Below, piece after piece: positions 1 through 7,276 of a DNA stretch of 29,655 nt (positions are counted from its first letter, which is position 1; each line of letters opens with the position of its first letter). The stretch comes from SG8-41 sp964521405 (GTDB lineage: Bacteria > Pseudomonadota > Gammaproteobacteria > Burkholderiales > SG8-41): assembly GCA_964521405.1 (NCBI GenBank), contig CAZFRR010000087.1:1-29655 (forward strand), read 5' to 3'. A program made the position numbers and the translations under genes. The notes under the pieces are model-generated. The model was not told where the DNA came from and made no database searches. It worked only from the letters and a program-made list of their open reading frames with translations.

Positions 1-52
1 ACCGCACGCACCATCGCGCGGCGCACTTGTTCGATACGGAGTTTTTAGCCAT
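1..52 (-). CDS. Possible start of an unidentified gene running off the left edge
   Basis: On the minus strand an ATG at 52-50 is preceded by GAGGG seven bases upstream, a reasonable ribosome binding site, and the frame stays open to the window edge. Only about 17 residues are visible, beginning MAKNSVSNK, and I do not recognise them. They do not resemble the start of TatC, which would be expected after tatB in this direction. With so little sequence this could be chance. Confidence 0.15.
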   Translation of the reverse strand, partial: MAKNSVSNKCAARWCVR

Positions 53-93
53 GACAAAACCCTCAAAAAAGCCAAAACCCTACCTTAAGTGTT

Positions 94-135
94 CGGCGAT
101 CGCTGAGACTTTGCTGTACGGCGATCGCTGAGACT
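94..135. repeat. 17-bp direct repeat, two copies, containing GCGATCGC
   Basis: CGGCGATCGCTGAGACT occurs at 94-110 and again, identical, at 119-135, a 25-base step. Each copy contains the palindrome GCGATCGC. The pair lies in non-coding sequence downstream of tatB. Its function is unknown; it could be a remnant of a larger repeat or a protein-binding site. Confidence 0.7.
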
Positions 136-139
136 CGGC

Positions 140-165
140 CACTTATCACCTATCACTTGTCACCC
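140..165. repeat. Heptamer-period repeat just downstream of tatB
   Basis: Three imperfect 7-base units (CACTTAT, CACCTAT, CACTTGT) and a partial fourth lie between the 17-bp direct repeat and the tatB stop. This is the first of many period-7 arrays in the window. No inverted arm is visible in the remaining sequence to the left edge. Confidence 0.6.
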
Positions 166-173
166 TTTGGCGT

Positions 174-581
174 TCAGGCTTTTTTCTGCGCCGGGGCCTG
201 CGGGCCCGCTTCCAGCGGCAGCTCCCCTTGCGGGGAAGTCGATGCGGCGACGGGCGCGGGCAGCGCCGGGTCGGCGATGAGATCGGGGGCCGGCCTGGCG
301 GATTCCGCGACTTTGTTCAACTCGCTCTCGGTCTCGGCAATGCCCTGCGAGACCGAATCGCGCATCGCGCGCGCCGTGTCCTCCATGCTCGCCTGCATCT
401 TCTTCAAGTCATCCAGCTCCATCTCGCGCGAGATGTCGGCCTTGACGTCGTTGACGTAGCGCTGCATGCGGCCGAAGAGGTGGCCCAGCGTGCGGGCGAC
501 CTTGGGCAGGCGCTGGGGGCCGATCACGATCAGCGCCACGATCGCGATCACCAGCATTTCGGAGAATCCGATGTCGAACAT
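174..581 (-). CDS. tatB: Sec-independent protein translocase subunit TatB
   Basis: TatB works with TatC as the twin-arginine signal receptor of the Tat translocase in the inner membrane, which exports folded proteins. The 135-residue product opens MFDIGFSEMLVIAIVALIVI, the typical TatB membrane helix, followed by GPQRLPKVAR, the hinge and start of the amphipathic helix. A charged helical stretch covers about residues 35-95, and the tail is rich in Pro and Ala, as usual for the family. It lies downstream of tatA across a repeat-filled gap. No clear Shine-Dalgarno sequence precedes the ATG at 581. tatC, normally directly downstream, does not start within the remaining 173 bases. Confidence 0.95.
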   Translation of the reverse strand: MFDIGFSEMLVIAIVALIVIGPQRLPKVARTLGHLFGRMQRYVNDVKADISREMELDDLKKMQASMEDTARAMRDSVSQGIAETESELNKVAESARPAPDLIADPALPAPVAASTSPQGELPLEAGPQAPAQKKA

Positions 582-600
582 GAGAAGACCGGGAGGCGTG

Positions 601-716
601 CGAGGTGAGGAGTGAGGAGTTAAGCGTCAACTTGCAGTGCTGGCGCGCCTCACGCCTCACGCCTGACGCCTGACGCCTGACGCCTGACGCCTGACGCCTG
701 ACGCCTGACGCCTCAC
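601..716. repeat. Heptamer tandem array between tatA and tatB, with a short inverted arm
   Basis: Ten consecutive 7-base units span 647-716: two GCCTCAC, seven perfect GCCTGAC (661-709) and one GCCTCAC. The last unit contains the tatA stop codon (713-715). At 602-622 lies a shorter period-7 stretch of GAGGTGA/GGAGTGA type, partly complementary to the GCCTCAC units, so the tatA-tatB transcript could fold into a hairpin. This is the most regular array in the window and the likeliest to vary in copy number. Confidence 0.9.
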
Positions 717-946
717 GTCTTCGGCGTAGATTCCTTCCTGACCTCGCCCTCGATGGTCTGGCCGGTGGTGGGCGGGATCTCCGCCTTGGCCTGGGCGGAC
801 TTGTCGTCCTCCGTCTTCATCCCGTCCTTGAAGCCCTTCACCGCGGCTCCGACATCCTTGCCCAGGTTGGAGAGCTTCTTGGTGCCGAAAATCAGGATGA
901 CCACCATCAGGACGATCAGCCAGTGCCAGATGCTGAATGAACCCAT
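713..946 (-). CDS. tatA: Sec-independent protein translocase subunit TatA
   Basis: TatA forms the protein-conducting oligomer of the Tat system. The 77-residue product has the standard layout: a short N-terminus (MGSFSIWHW), a membrane helix at about residues 9-20, the FGTKKL hinge, and an amphipathic helix with KDVGAAVKGFKDGM, followed by a polar tail. Its ATG at 946 follows a strong GAGGAGA ribosome binding site, and that site overlaps the hisE stop codon ten bases upstream, so translation is probably coupled to hisE. The stop codon falls inside the downstream heptamer array. Confidence 0.96.
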   Translation of the reverse strand: MGSFSIWHWLIVLMVVILIFGTKKLSNLGKDVGAAVKGFKDGMKTEDDKSAQAKAEIPPTTGQTIEGEVRKESTPKT

Positions 947-956
947 ATCGTTCTCC

Positions 957-1298
957 TCAATCCTTGCGCGGCGCCGGTTTGCCGCGTGAGTTCTTCTCGT
1001 CTATCCCCGAAATGCCCTCGCGACGCTGCAGCTCCTTCAACACGTCCTCGGGCGAGAGCCCGTGCCACGCCAGCAGCACCAGGCTGTGAAACCACAAATC
1101 GGCGGTCTCGCGCACGATGTGCAGTTTATCACCGCCTTTGGCGGCAAGCACCGTTTCGGCCGCTTCCTCGGCGATCTTCTTCAGTATCGCATCCTCGCCC
1201 TTGGCGTAGAGGCCCGCCACGTAGGACGCCGAGGGATCGCTCCCCCTGCGTGCCGCAAGCACTTCGCCCAGTCGTCGCAGTATGCTCTCGTCGTTCAT
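957..1298 (-). CDS. hisE: Phosphoribosyl-ATP pyrophosphatase
   Basis: HisE hydrolyses phosphoribosyl-ATP to phosphoribosyl-AMP, the second step of histidine synthesis. The 113-residue product shows the MazG-like helical fold signature: KKIAEEAAETVLAAKGGD followed by HIVRETADLWFHSLVLLAWHG, with the acidic EExxE and ExxD metal-binding residues. The ATG at 1298 overlaps the hisI stop as ATGA, the usual coupling; the frame is open further upstream, but that part overlaps hisI and has no HisE character. hisI and hisE are separate genes here rather than a hisIE fusion. Confidence 0.95.
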   Translation of the reverse strand: MNDESILRRLGEVLAARRGSDPSASYVAGLYAKGEDAILKKIAEEAAETVLAAKGGDKLHIVRETADLWFHSLVLLAWHGLSPEDVLKELQRREGISGIDEKNSRGKPAPRKD

Positions 1299-1684
1299 CG
1301 CTTGTAGATTTCCCCGGGATCTTTCAGCACCGGATCGGTCACCACCCACTCGCCCCCGTCGAGGCGCTGGAAAAAGCAGCTGTGGCGCCCGGTATGACAG
1401 GCGATGCCGCCCGCCTGTTCCACTTCCAGCAGAATCACGTCCTCGTCGCAATCGAGGCGGATGGATTTCACTTTCTGCACGTGCCCGGACTCCTCGCCCT
1501 TGTGCCACAGCTTGCAGCGCGAGCGCGACCAGTAGTGCGCTTCACCCGTGCGCACCGTTTGCCCAAGCGCTTCCCGGTTCATCCAGGCCACCGTGAGCAC
1601 GCGCCCGCTGCCCGTCTCCTGCGCCACCGCCGGCGCGAGGCCGTCCTGCGCCCACTTCACTTTGTCGAGCCAGTCGTCTTTCAT
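1295..1684 (-). CDS. hisI: Phosphoribosyl-AMP cyclohydrolase
   Basis: HisI opens the adenine ring of phosphoribosyl-AMP, the third step of the pathway. The 129-residue product carries the full metal site: DCDED at residues 78-82 and CHTGRHSCF at 96-104. TVAWMNREAL near residue 31 and the SRSRCKLWHKGE segment are also family hallmarks. It overlaps hisE by four bases and is separated from hisF by a repeat-filled gap. Confidence 0.96.
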   Translation of the reverse strand: MKDDWLDKVKWAQDGLAPAVAQETGSGRVLTVAWMNREALGQTVRTGEAHYWSRSRCKLWHKGEESGHVQKVKSIRLDCDEDVILLEVEQAGGIACHTGRHSCFFQRLDGGEWVVTDPVLKDPGEIYKR

Positions 1685-1692
1685 CGCTTCGC

Positions 1693-1792
1693 GTTCCGAG
1701 TTCCGAGTTCCGAGTTCCGGGCCCCGAACTCCGAGTTTAAGGCTTTAACACGAAACACGGAACCTTTAACACGGAACACCGACTACAGTCGG
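1693..1792. repeat. Heptamer repeats and palindrome between hisF and hisI
   Basis: GTTCCGA is repeated three times and GTTCCGG once at 1693-1720, followed by two diverged units (GCCCCGA, ACTCCGA). A second set of related words (AACACGG, AACACC) follows at 1747-1779. The perfect palindrome CCGACTACAGTCGG lies at 1779-1792 and contains the hisF stop codon (1783-1785). The palindrome could act as a weak hairpin at the end of the hisF message. Confidence 0.75.
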
Positions 1793-2553
1793 ACTTCGAT
1801 GCCCCGTTTTGCCATGTGCTCCTTGGCCTGGCGCACGGTGTATTCGCCGTAGTGAAAGATGCTCGCGGCAAGCACCGCGTCGGCGCGGCCCTTGAGGATG
1901 CCGTCGGCCAGGTGCTCGAGGTTGCCGACGCCCCCGCTCGCGATCACCGGTATCGTGAGCGCGTCGGAAAACGCGCGGGTGAGCTCGAGATCGAAACCGT
2001 TGCGGGTGCCGTCGCGGTCCATGCTGGTCAGCAGGATCTCGCCGGCGCCGGCGGCCTCCATCCTGCGGCCCCACTCCAGCGCGTCGATTCCGGTCGGCTT
2101 GCGCCCGCCGTGGGTGTACACCTCCCAGCGCAGCGGTTCGGCTCCAGGCACGCGCTTGGCGTCCACCGCCACCACGATGCACTGCGAGCCGTAACGCGCG
2201 GTCGCATCTTTCACCAGCTGCGGGTTCTCCACCGCCGCCGTATTGATGCTCACTTTGTCGGCGCCCGCGTTGAGCAGCCGCCGCACGTCCTCCACCGCGC
2301 GCACGCCCCCGCCCACGGTCAGCGGGATGAAAACCTGGGCCGCCACCGACTCCACCACGCTCACGATCAGGTCGCGCCCGTCGCTGGAAGCCGTGATGTC
2401 GAGAAAAGTCAGCTCGTCCGCGCCCTGCTCGTCGTAGCGCCGCGCGACCTCGACCGGGTCGCCGGCATCGCGCAGCCCGACGAAATTGATCCCCTTCACC
2501 ACGCGCCCGGCGGTGACGTCGAGGCAGGGGATGATGCGCTTGGCGAGGCCCAT
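1783..2553 (-). CDS. hisF: Imidazole glycerol phosphate synthase, cyclase subunit
   Basis: HisF takes ammonia made by HisH and forms imidazole glycerol phosphate and AICAR from PRFAR. The 256-residue (beta-alpha)8 barrel has both catalytic aspartates in context: D12 in AKRIIPCLDVTAGRVVKG and D131 in CIVVAVDAKRV. The phosphate-binding loops TVGGGVR (about residue 79) and PVIASGGVG are intact. The length matches the family. It forms a complex with the HisH encoded two genes upstream in this operon. Confidence 0.97.
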   Translation of the reverse strand: MGLAKRIIPCLDVTAGRVVKGINFVGLRDAGDPVEVARRYDEQGADELTFLDITASSDGRDLIVSVVESVAAQVFIPLTVGGGVRAVEDVRRLLNAGADKVSINTAAVENPQLVKDATARYGSQCIVVAVDAKRVPGAEPLRWEVYTHGGRKPTGIDALEWGRRMEAAGAGEILLTSMDRDGTRNGFDLELTRAFSDALTIPVIASGGVGNLEHLADGILKGRADAVLAASIFHYGEYTVRQAKEHMAKRGIEVRL

Positions 2554-2556
2554 TTG

Positions 2557-2632
2557 GGCGAGAGAAGAGAGAGGATAGAGGAAAGACGAATTCGGCGATC
2601 CGCCTCTCGTCTATCGCCTTACGCCTCTCCTT
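2557..2632. repeat. Heptamer inverted repeat between hisA and hisF
   Basis: The gap holds purine-rich words (GAGAGAAG, AGAGAGG, ATAGAGG, AAAGACG) followed by pyrimidine-rich units CGCCTCT, CGTCTAT, CGCCTTA, CGCCTCT in period 7. The arms are largely complementary, giving an imperfect hairpin about 30 bases per side. The right arm contains the hisA stop codon (2619-2621) and the codons for the last few residues, KKGEA. Confidence 0.75.
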
Positions 2633-3371
2633 TCTTCGAGAGTTGGTCTGCTAACTTCTGGGCGGCGGCAAAATCCAGCTTGCCCTCGTAGATGGCGCGC
2701 CCGGTGATGGCGCCGGTAATTCCTTCGTGCTCGAACTTGCACAGCGCCTTTACGTCATCAAGGCCGTTGATGCCGCCGCTCGCGATCACCGGCACGGACA
2801 ATGCTTTCGCCAGTGTCACGGTCGCCTCGATGTTGACTCCGGTCAGCATGCCATCGCGCCCGATATCGGTGTAGATGATCGCCTCCACGCCGTAATCCTG
2901 AAATTTTTTCGCCAGATCGAGCACCTCGTGACCGGTCATCTTCGACCAGCCGTCCACCGCGACCTTGCCGTCCTTGGCGTCGAGGGCGACCATCACGTGC
3001 CCGGGGAACGCGGTGCATGCCTCGTGCAGGAAGCCCGGCGTTTTGACCGCGGCAGTGCCGATAATGACGTAGCTGACGCCGGAGTCGAGCAACTTCTCGA
3101 TGGTATCGAGATCGCGGATGCCGCCGCCCAGCTGGATCGGCAGTTTCCCGCCGACCGCTTCCGCGATCGCCTTGATCGCCGGCTCGTTCCTGGGCCGGCC
3201 GGCGGCCGCGCCGTTCAAGTCGATGACGTGCAGCCGCCGCGCGCCCAGCTTGAGCCACTGCTGTGCCATCGCGCCGGGATCATCGGAAAATACCGTGACC
3301 TTGTCCATCGCGCCCTGCTTCAGGCGCACGCACTTTCCGTCCTTGAGATCGATAGCGGGAATGATCAGCAT
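2619..3371 (-). CDS. hisA: ProFAR isomerase (phosphoribosylformimino-AICAR ribotide isomerase)
   Basis: HisA performs the Amadori rearrangement of ProFAR to PRFAR, the fourth step of histidine synthesis. The 250-residue barrel has D8 in IIPAIDLKDGKCVRL and D131 in MVALDAKDGKVAVDGW, the two catalytic acids. The phosphate-binding loops QLGGGIR (about residue 80) and PVIASGGI are present. It starts six bases after the hisH stop, so the two are tightly coupled. The last five residues are encoded inside the downstream repeat. Confidence 0.97.
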   Translation of the reverse strand: MLIIPAIDLKDGKCVRLKQGAMDKVTVFSDDPGAMAQQWLKLGARRLHVIDLNGAAAGRPRNEPAIKAIAEAVGGKLPIQLGGGIRDLDTIEKLLDSGVSYVIIGTAAVKTPGFLHEACTAFPGHVMVALDAKDGKVAVDGWSKMTGHEVLDLAKKFQDYGVEAIIYTDIGRDGMLTGVNIEATVTLAKALSVPVIASGGINGLDDVKALCKFEHEGITGAITGRAIYEGKLDFAAAQKLADQLSKKGEA

Positions 3372-3377
3372 GGTTTT

Positions 3378-4061
3378 CTAAGCAGCGGGGGAAGCGGCGG
3401 TCTTTTGCCGCGGGGTTGGCACGGACGGCTGCCACGCCAGGAAATTGGCGATGAGCTTCAATCCGGCCGCCTGGCTCTTTTCAGGGTGAAATTGCACGGC
3501 AAACACGTTGTCGCGCGCCGCGGCGCAGGTGAACGGAACGCCGTAGACGCTACTGCCCGCGACGAGTCCGCGGCTGCCGGGGTCGGGGAAATAGCTGTGC
3601 ACGAAATAGAAACGGCTGTCCTGCGGGATGCCTTCCCACAGCGGGTGCGGCGCGGCCTGCCGCACCTCGTTCCAGCCCATGTGCGGAACCTTCAGCCGGG
3701 CGCCCTCCCCGTCCACCATCTTTTCAGCCGGAAAGCGCCGCACCCGTCCCGGCAACAATCCCAGTCCAGGCGTGTCGCCTTCCTCGCTGCGTTCGAACAG
3801 CATCTGCAGGCCGATGCAGATGCCGAGGAACGGCTTCACGCGTGCCGCATCGAGCACGGTATCGCGCAGCCCCCGTGCCTGCATCTCGCGCATGCAATCC
3901 GGCATCGCACCCTGGCCCGGAAACACCACGCGCAGCGCGCGCTTCACCACGGCGGCATCGCTCGTGACAGCGACCTCGAGTTGCGGGGCGACGTGCTCGA
4001 TCGCCTTGGCGACCGAGCGCAGGTTGCCCATGCCGTAATCGATGACAGCGACATCAATCAT
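3378..4061 (-). CDS. hisH: Imidazole glycerol phosphate synthase, glutaminase subunit
   Basis: HisH hydrolyses glutamine and channels ammonia to HisF. The 227-residue class I amidotransferase has the nucleophile C82 in FLGICIGLQMLF and the His-Glu pair H192/E194 in VQFHPEKS. The N-terminal IDYGMGNLRSV motif is typical. The product is somewhat longer than usual because of a polar tail after the last family helix (about residues 211-227). hisB lies upstream across a 105-base repeat-filled gap. Confidence 0.96.
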   Translation of the reverse strand: MIDVAVIDYGMGNLRSVAKAIEHVAPQLEVAVTSDAAVVKRALRVVFPGQGAMPDCMREMQARGLRDTVLDAARVKPFLGICIGLQMLFERSEEGDTPGLGLLPGRVRRFPAEKMVDGEGARLKVPHMGWNEVRQAAPHPLWEGIPQDSRFYFVHSYFPDPGSRGLVAGSSVYGVPFTCAAARDNVFAVQFHPEKSQAAGLKLIANFLAWQPSVPTPRQKTAASPAA

Positions 4062-4071
4062 GACTTCATCT

Positions 4072-4174
4072 GTTCCACGTTCAACGTTCCAAGTTCAATG
4101 TTCCATGTGTACGTCAAGACCTCGAACTTTGAACATTGAACTTTGAACCTGGAACGGGCGACCCTTTTAAAGGG
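4072..4174. repeat. Heptamer inverted repeat between hisB and hisH
   Basis: Left arm 4073-4107: five units of GTTCCAC/GTTCAAC/GTTCCAA/GTTCAAT/GTTCCAT. Right arm 4126-4156: GAACTTT/GAACATT/GAACTTT/GAACCTG/GAAC. The arms are complementary, so an imperfect hairpin of about 30 base pairs is expected in the hisB-hisH transcript. A separate short palindrome, CCCTTTTAAAGGG, lies at 4162-4174 and contains the hisB stop codon. Confidence 0.85.
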
Positions 4175-4751
4175 CGCCCTTGGTTGAAGGCACGCCCTTC
4201 ACGCGCGGATCGGCTTCGATTGCCATCCGCAGGGCGCGCGCGAACGCCTTGAAAGCCGTCTCGGACTGGTGATGCGCGTTGGTGCCCTTCAGGTTGTCCA
4301 CGTGCAGCGTCACCTGCGCGTGATTGACGAAACCCTGGAAGAACTCGTGCACCAGGTCCACGTCGAATTCGCCGATGCGCGCGCGCGTGAATTCGATGTG
4401 GTACTCGAGCCCGGGCCGCCCCGAGAGATCCACGACCACCCGCGACAGCGCCTCGTCGAGCGGCACGTAGGCGTGCCCATAGCGGCGCACGCCCTTCTTG
4501 TCGCCCGCTGCCTTGGCAAACGCCTGGCCAAGAGTGATGCCGATGTCCTCGACAGTGTGGTGCGCGTCGATGTGGAGATCGCCCTTGGCGGAAACCTCCA
4601 GGTCGAACGCGCCGTGGTGCGCGAGGAGCTCCAGCATGTGGTCGAGAAACGGCACGCCGGTTGCGATCTTCGCCCGCCCCTTGCCGTCGAGGTTGAGCTT
4701 TACGCCAATCCGGGTTTCTTTGGTGTTGCGTGTGACTTCAGCTTTACGCAT
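4167..4751 (-). CDS. hisB: Imidazoleglycerol-phosphate dehydratase
   Basis: HisB dehydrates imidazole glycerol phosphate to imidazole acetol phosphate. The 194-residue protein is the monofunctional form, without a histidinol-phosphatase domain. Both manganese-binding motifs are present: DAHHTVEDIGI near residue 62 and NAHHQSETAFKAFARALR near residue 159. DHMLELLAHHG near residue 37 is also typical. Histidinol phosphate must therefore be dephosphorylated by an enzyme encoded elsewhere, since none is seen in the window. Confidence 0.97.
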   Translation of the reverse strand: MRKAEVTRNTKETRIGVKLNLDGKGRAKIATGVPFLDHMLELLAHHGAFDLEVSAKGDLHIDAHHTVEDIGITLGQAFAKAAGDKKGVRRYGHAYVPLDEALSRVVVDLSGRPGLEYHIEFTRARIGEFDVDLVHEFFQGFVNHAQVTLHVDNLKGTNAHHQSETAFKAFARALRMAIEADPRVKGVPSTKGAL

Positions 4752-4803
4752 GGCCGTGCTTACACCGCTACCGGTGCAATGGGCGCAGGTTGGACTTTGA
4801 GGA

Positions 4804-5877
4804 TCAAGCGTTGAGGGTCTGGGTCAATGCAGAGAGGAAAGCGGCGTTCTCATCCGGCGTGCCGACCGTTACCCGCAGGCAATCCGCGAGCAGGTGATGA
4901 GAATCGTGGAGGCTTTTTATCAAGACTCCGCGTCGTTTCAATCCGTCGAAAACGCGCTCCGCCTGGTTGATCCTGAACAATATGAAGTTGGCGTCACTCG
5001 GATACGCCGTCACGCCCGGCAGGTTCTGCAGCCCCTGCAGCAGGCGACTACGCTCTAGCTTGATGGCCCCGGCCTGTTCTGTCAACACGTCACCGTGCAG
5101 CAGGACTTCGCACGCGACAATCTGCGTGAGCGTGCTGACATTATAGGGCAATCGCAGCTTGTCCAGCTGCGCCAGCCAGCGCCCGGCGCCCAGCAATGCG
5201 CCCAGGCGGATCCCGGCCAGCCCCAGTTTTGACAGCGTCCGCATCACTAGCAGGTTGGGGCAGCCCGCCAGCCGCGGAATGAAGCTTTTCCCGGTGAATG
5301 CGTGGTAAGCCTCGTCCACCACCACCAGGCCCGGCGCAGCTTCGATAATGCGCTCGATCATTCCGGCGTCGAACAGGTTGCCGGTGGGGTTGTTGGGATA
5401 GGCGATGAAGATGAGCGCCGGCCGGTCCCGCTCGATCGCCGCCAATACCCGCTCAACGTCGAGCGAGAAATCCCCGCGCAGGTCCACGCCGACGTAGCGC
5501 GCGCCGGCGAAGGAAGCGATCAGGCGGAACATCACGAACGACGGCTCCACGCCGAGCACGACCGCGCCGGGTTTCGCGACCGCCAGGATCAGCATCTGGA
5601 TCAGCTCGTCGGAGCCGTTGCCCAGCAGCAACTCCATCCCGTCCGGCACCTCGAGCGCGCGGCGCAGCCGGGCCTTCAACTGGCCCGCCCCCGGGTCGGG
5701 GTAACGGTTGAGCGCCGCTTCCTCCACCAGGCGCGCCAGGCGGCCGCGCAATTCCGGCGGCAGCCGATAGGGATTCTCCATCGCGTCAAGCTTCACCATG
5801 CCCGCGGACTCGGGTACGTGGTAGGCCTTCAGCGCGCGGACCTCTTCGCGGATGATCTCTTCGGGTGTCTTCGGCAT
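4804..5877 (-). CDS. hisC: Histidinol-phosphate aminotransferase
   Basis: HisC transfers an amino group from glutamate to imidazole acetol phosphate, using pyridoxal phosphate. The 357-residue fold-type I aminotransferase shows GNGSDELI (86-93), the YPNNPTGN motif (160-167), DEAYHAF (188-194) and the Schiff-base lysine K217 in MRTLSKLGLAGIRLG. The conserved C-terminal arginine is in CLRVTVGTPDEN. The gap of about 52 bases to hisB holds no gene. Length and motifs are ordinary for the family. Confidence 0.96.
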   Translation of the reverse strand: MPKTPEEIIREEVRALKAYHVPESAGMVKLDAMENPYRLPPELRGRLARLVEEAALNRYPDPGAGQLKARLRRALEVPDGMELLLGNGSDELIQMLILAVAKPGAVVLGVEPSFVMFRLIASFAGARYVGVDLRGDFSLDVERVLAAIERDRPALIFIAYPNNPTGNLFDAGMIERIIEAAPGLVVVDEAYHAFTGKSFIPRLAGCPNLLVMRTLSKLGLAGIRLGALLGAGRWLAQLDKLRLPYNVSTLTQIVACEVLLHGDVLTEQAGAIKLERSRLLQGLQNLPGVTAYPSDANFILFRINQAERVFDGLKRRGVLIKSLHDSHHLLADCLRVTVGTPDENAAFLSALTQTLNA

Positions 5878-5883
5878 AAGGAT

Positions 5884-5970
5884 TAACCGCGGAGGCGCAG
5901 AGGCGCGAAGAACAACAAGAATTCAATACCCAGCATTGTTACTCTGCGTCTCAGCGTCTCTGCGGTGAGA
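5884..5970. repeat. Inverted repeat between hisD and hisC
   Basis: The left arm (5886-5910) reads AACCGCGGAGGCGCAGAGGC and continues with GCGAAG. The right arm (5940-5968) carries CTCTGCGTCTCAGCGTCTCT and GCGGTGAG. The arms are nearly complementary and would pair into a hairpin with a loop of about 30 bases. The words belong to the same GCAGAGG/CCTCTGCG family as the repeat between murA and hisG. Confidence 0.8.
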
Positions 5971-5971
5971 C

Positions 5972-7276
5972 CTACTTCGCCTTCATGCGGTACTCGGCCG
6001 ACATCGCGTGCGCCGTCAGCCCCTCGCCGCGCGCGAGCACGGCGGCGAGCTTGCCGAGCTTCGCCGCCGCCTGGCGCGGGATGCGGATCACGCTCGAGCG
6101 CTTCTGGAAATCATAGACGCCGAGCGGCGAGGAAAAGCGCGCGGTGCGCGAGGTGGGCAGCACGTGGTTCGGCCCGGCGCAGTAATCGCCCAGCGCTTCC
6201 GAGCTCTCGCGGCCGAGGAAGATCGCCCCGGCGTGACGGATCCTGGGCAGGAGCGCGTCGGGCTTTGCCACCGACAATTCCAGGTGCTCGGGGGCGATGC
6301 GGTTGACGAGCTCGCAGGCTTCGCGCAAATCGCGAACGCGAATGAGCGCCCCGCGCTTCGCGAGTGCGGCGGCAATCACCTCGCGCCGCGGCATCGCGGC
6401 CAGCTGGCGGGCCATGCTGGCCGCGACCGCGTCGAGGAACGCGGCGTCGGGCGTGATCAGGATCGCCTGGGCCAGTTCGTCGTGCTCCGCTTGCGCGAAG
6501 AGATCCATCGCGATCCAGTCGGCTTCGGTCTTGCCGTCGCATACCACCACCACTTCAGAGGGGCCCGCAATCATATCGATGCCGACCACGCCAAACACGC
6601 GCCGCTTGGCGGCGGCGACGTAGGCATTGCCCGGGCCGACGATCTTGTCCACCGCGGGAACCGTCGCGGTGCCGTAGGCGAGCGCGGCAATCGCCTGCGC
6701 GCCGCCGATCGCGAAAACGCGGTCCACGCCGCAGATCGCCGCCGCCGCGAGCACAAGATCGCTGCGCACGCCGCCGGGGGTTGGCACCACCATGATGATC
6801 TCGCGCACGCCCGCGACCTTCGCCGGCACCGCGTTCATGATCACCGACGAGGGATAGGCCGCTTTTCCGCCGGGCACGTAGATGCCGACGCGGTCGAGCG
6901 CGGTGACGCGCTGGCCGAGCTCTGCGCCAATGGCATCGCGGTAGCGCCAGGAGCGCGCCACCTGTTTATTGTGATAAGCGCGCACGCGCCCGGCAGCGGC
7001 CTCGAGCGCGTTGCGTGTCGTCTTGTCGATGCGCCGTTTGGCTTTTTGGAGCTCCGCCTTCGGCACCTCGAGTGCCGCAACGTTTGCCACCTCGATGCGG
7101 TCGAAACGGCGCGTGTATTCGAGCAGCGCCGCGTCGCCGCGCGCCTTGACGTCGGCAAGGATCGCGGCCACGGTGGCCTCGACCTGCGGATCCTGCGCCA
7201 ATTCGAACGCGAGCAACCCGGCGAGCTGCGCGTCGAAATCGGGTTGCGTGGTAGAGAGGCGCCGGATCGGGATCAT
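5972..7276 (-). CDS. hisD: Histidinol dehydrogenase
   Basis: HisD oxidises histidinol to histidine in two NAD-dependent steps. The 434-residue product begins MIPIRRLSTTQPDF; the same frame is open for 88 codons upstream, but that part has low-complexity composition and no family similarity, so the start at 7276 is preferred. Visible motifs: GPGNAYVAAAKR, the signature GPSEVVVVCD, the zinc-site region AQAEHDELAQA, the catalytic Glu-His pair in APEHLEL, GPNHVLPT, and the C-terminal histidine in GLTAHAMSAEYR. Unlike most other his genes here it is separated from the gene before it (hisG) by 244 non-coding bases. Confidence 0.96.
   Translation of the reverse strand: MIPIRRLSTTQPDFDAQLAGLLAFELAQDPQVEATVAAILADVKARGDAALLEYTRRFDRIEVANVAALEVPKAELQKAKRRIDKTTRNALEAAAGRVRAYHNKQVARSWRYRDAIGAELGQRVTALDRVGIYVPGGKAAYPSSVIMNAVPAKVAGVREIIMVVPTPGGVRSDLVLAAAAICGVDRVFAIGGAQAIAALAYGTATVPAVDKIVGPGNAYVAAAKRRVFGVVGIDMIAGPSEVVVVCDGKTEADWIAMDLFAQAEHDELAQAILITPDAAFLDAVAASMARQLAAMPRREVIAAALAKRGALIRVRDLREACELVNRIAPEHLELSVAKPDALLPRIRHAGAIFLGRESSEALGDYCAGPNHVLPTSRTARFSSPLGVYDFQKRSSVIRIPRQAAAKLGKLAAVLARGEGLTAHAMSAEYRMKAK

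Noticed and set aside
647..716. A CRISPR-like array
   Set aside because: Units are only seven bases and directly abutting, with no spacers and no cas genes.
2727..4139. A 470-codon open frame on the plus strand opposite hisA and hisH
   Set aside because: It is antisense to two clear his genes, has low-complexity Arg/His/Ala-rich composition, and is a normal by-product of high GC content.
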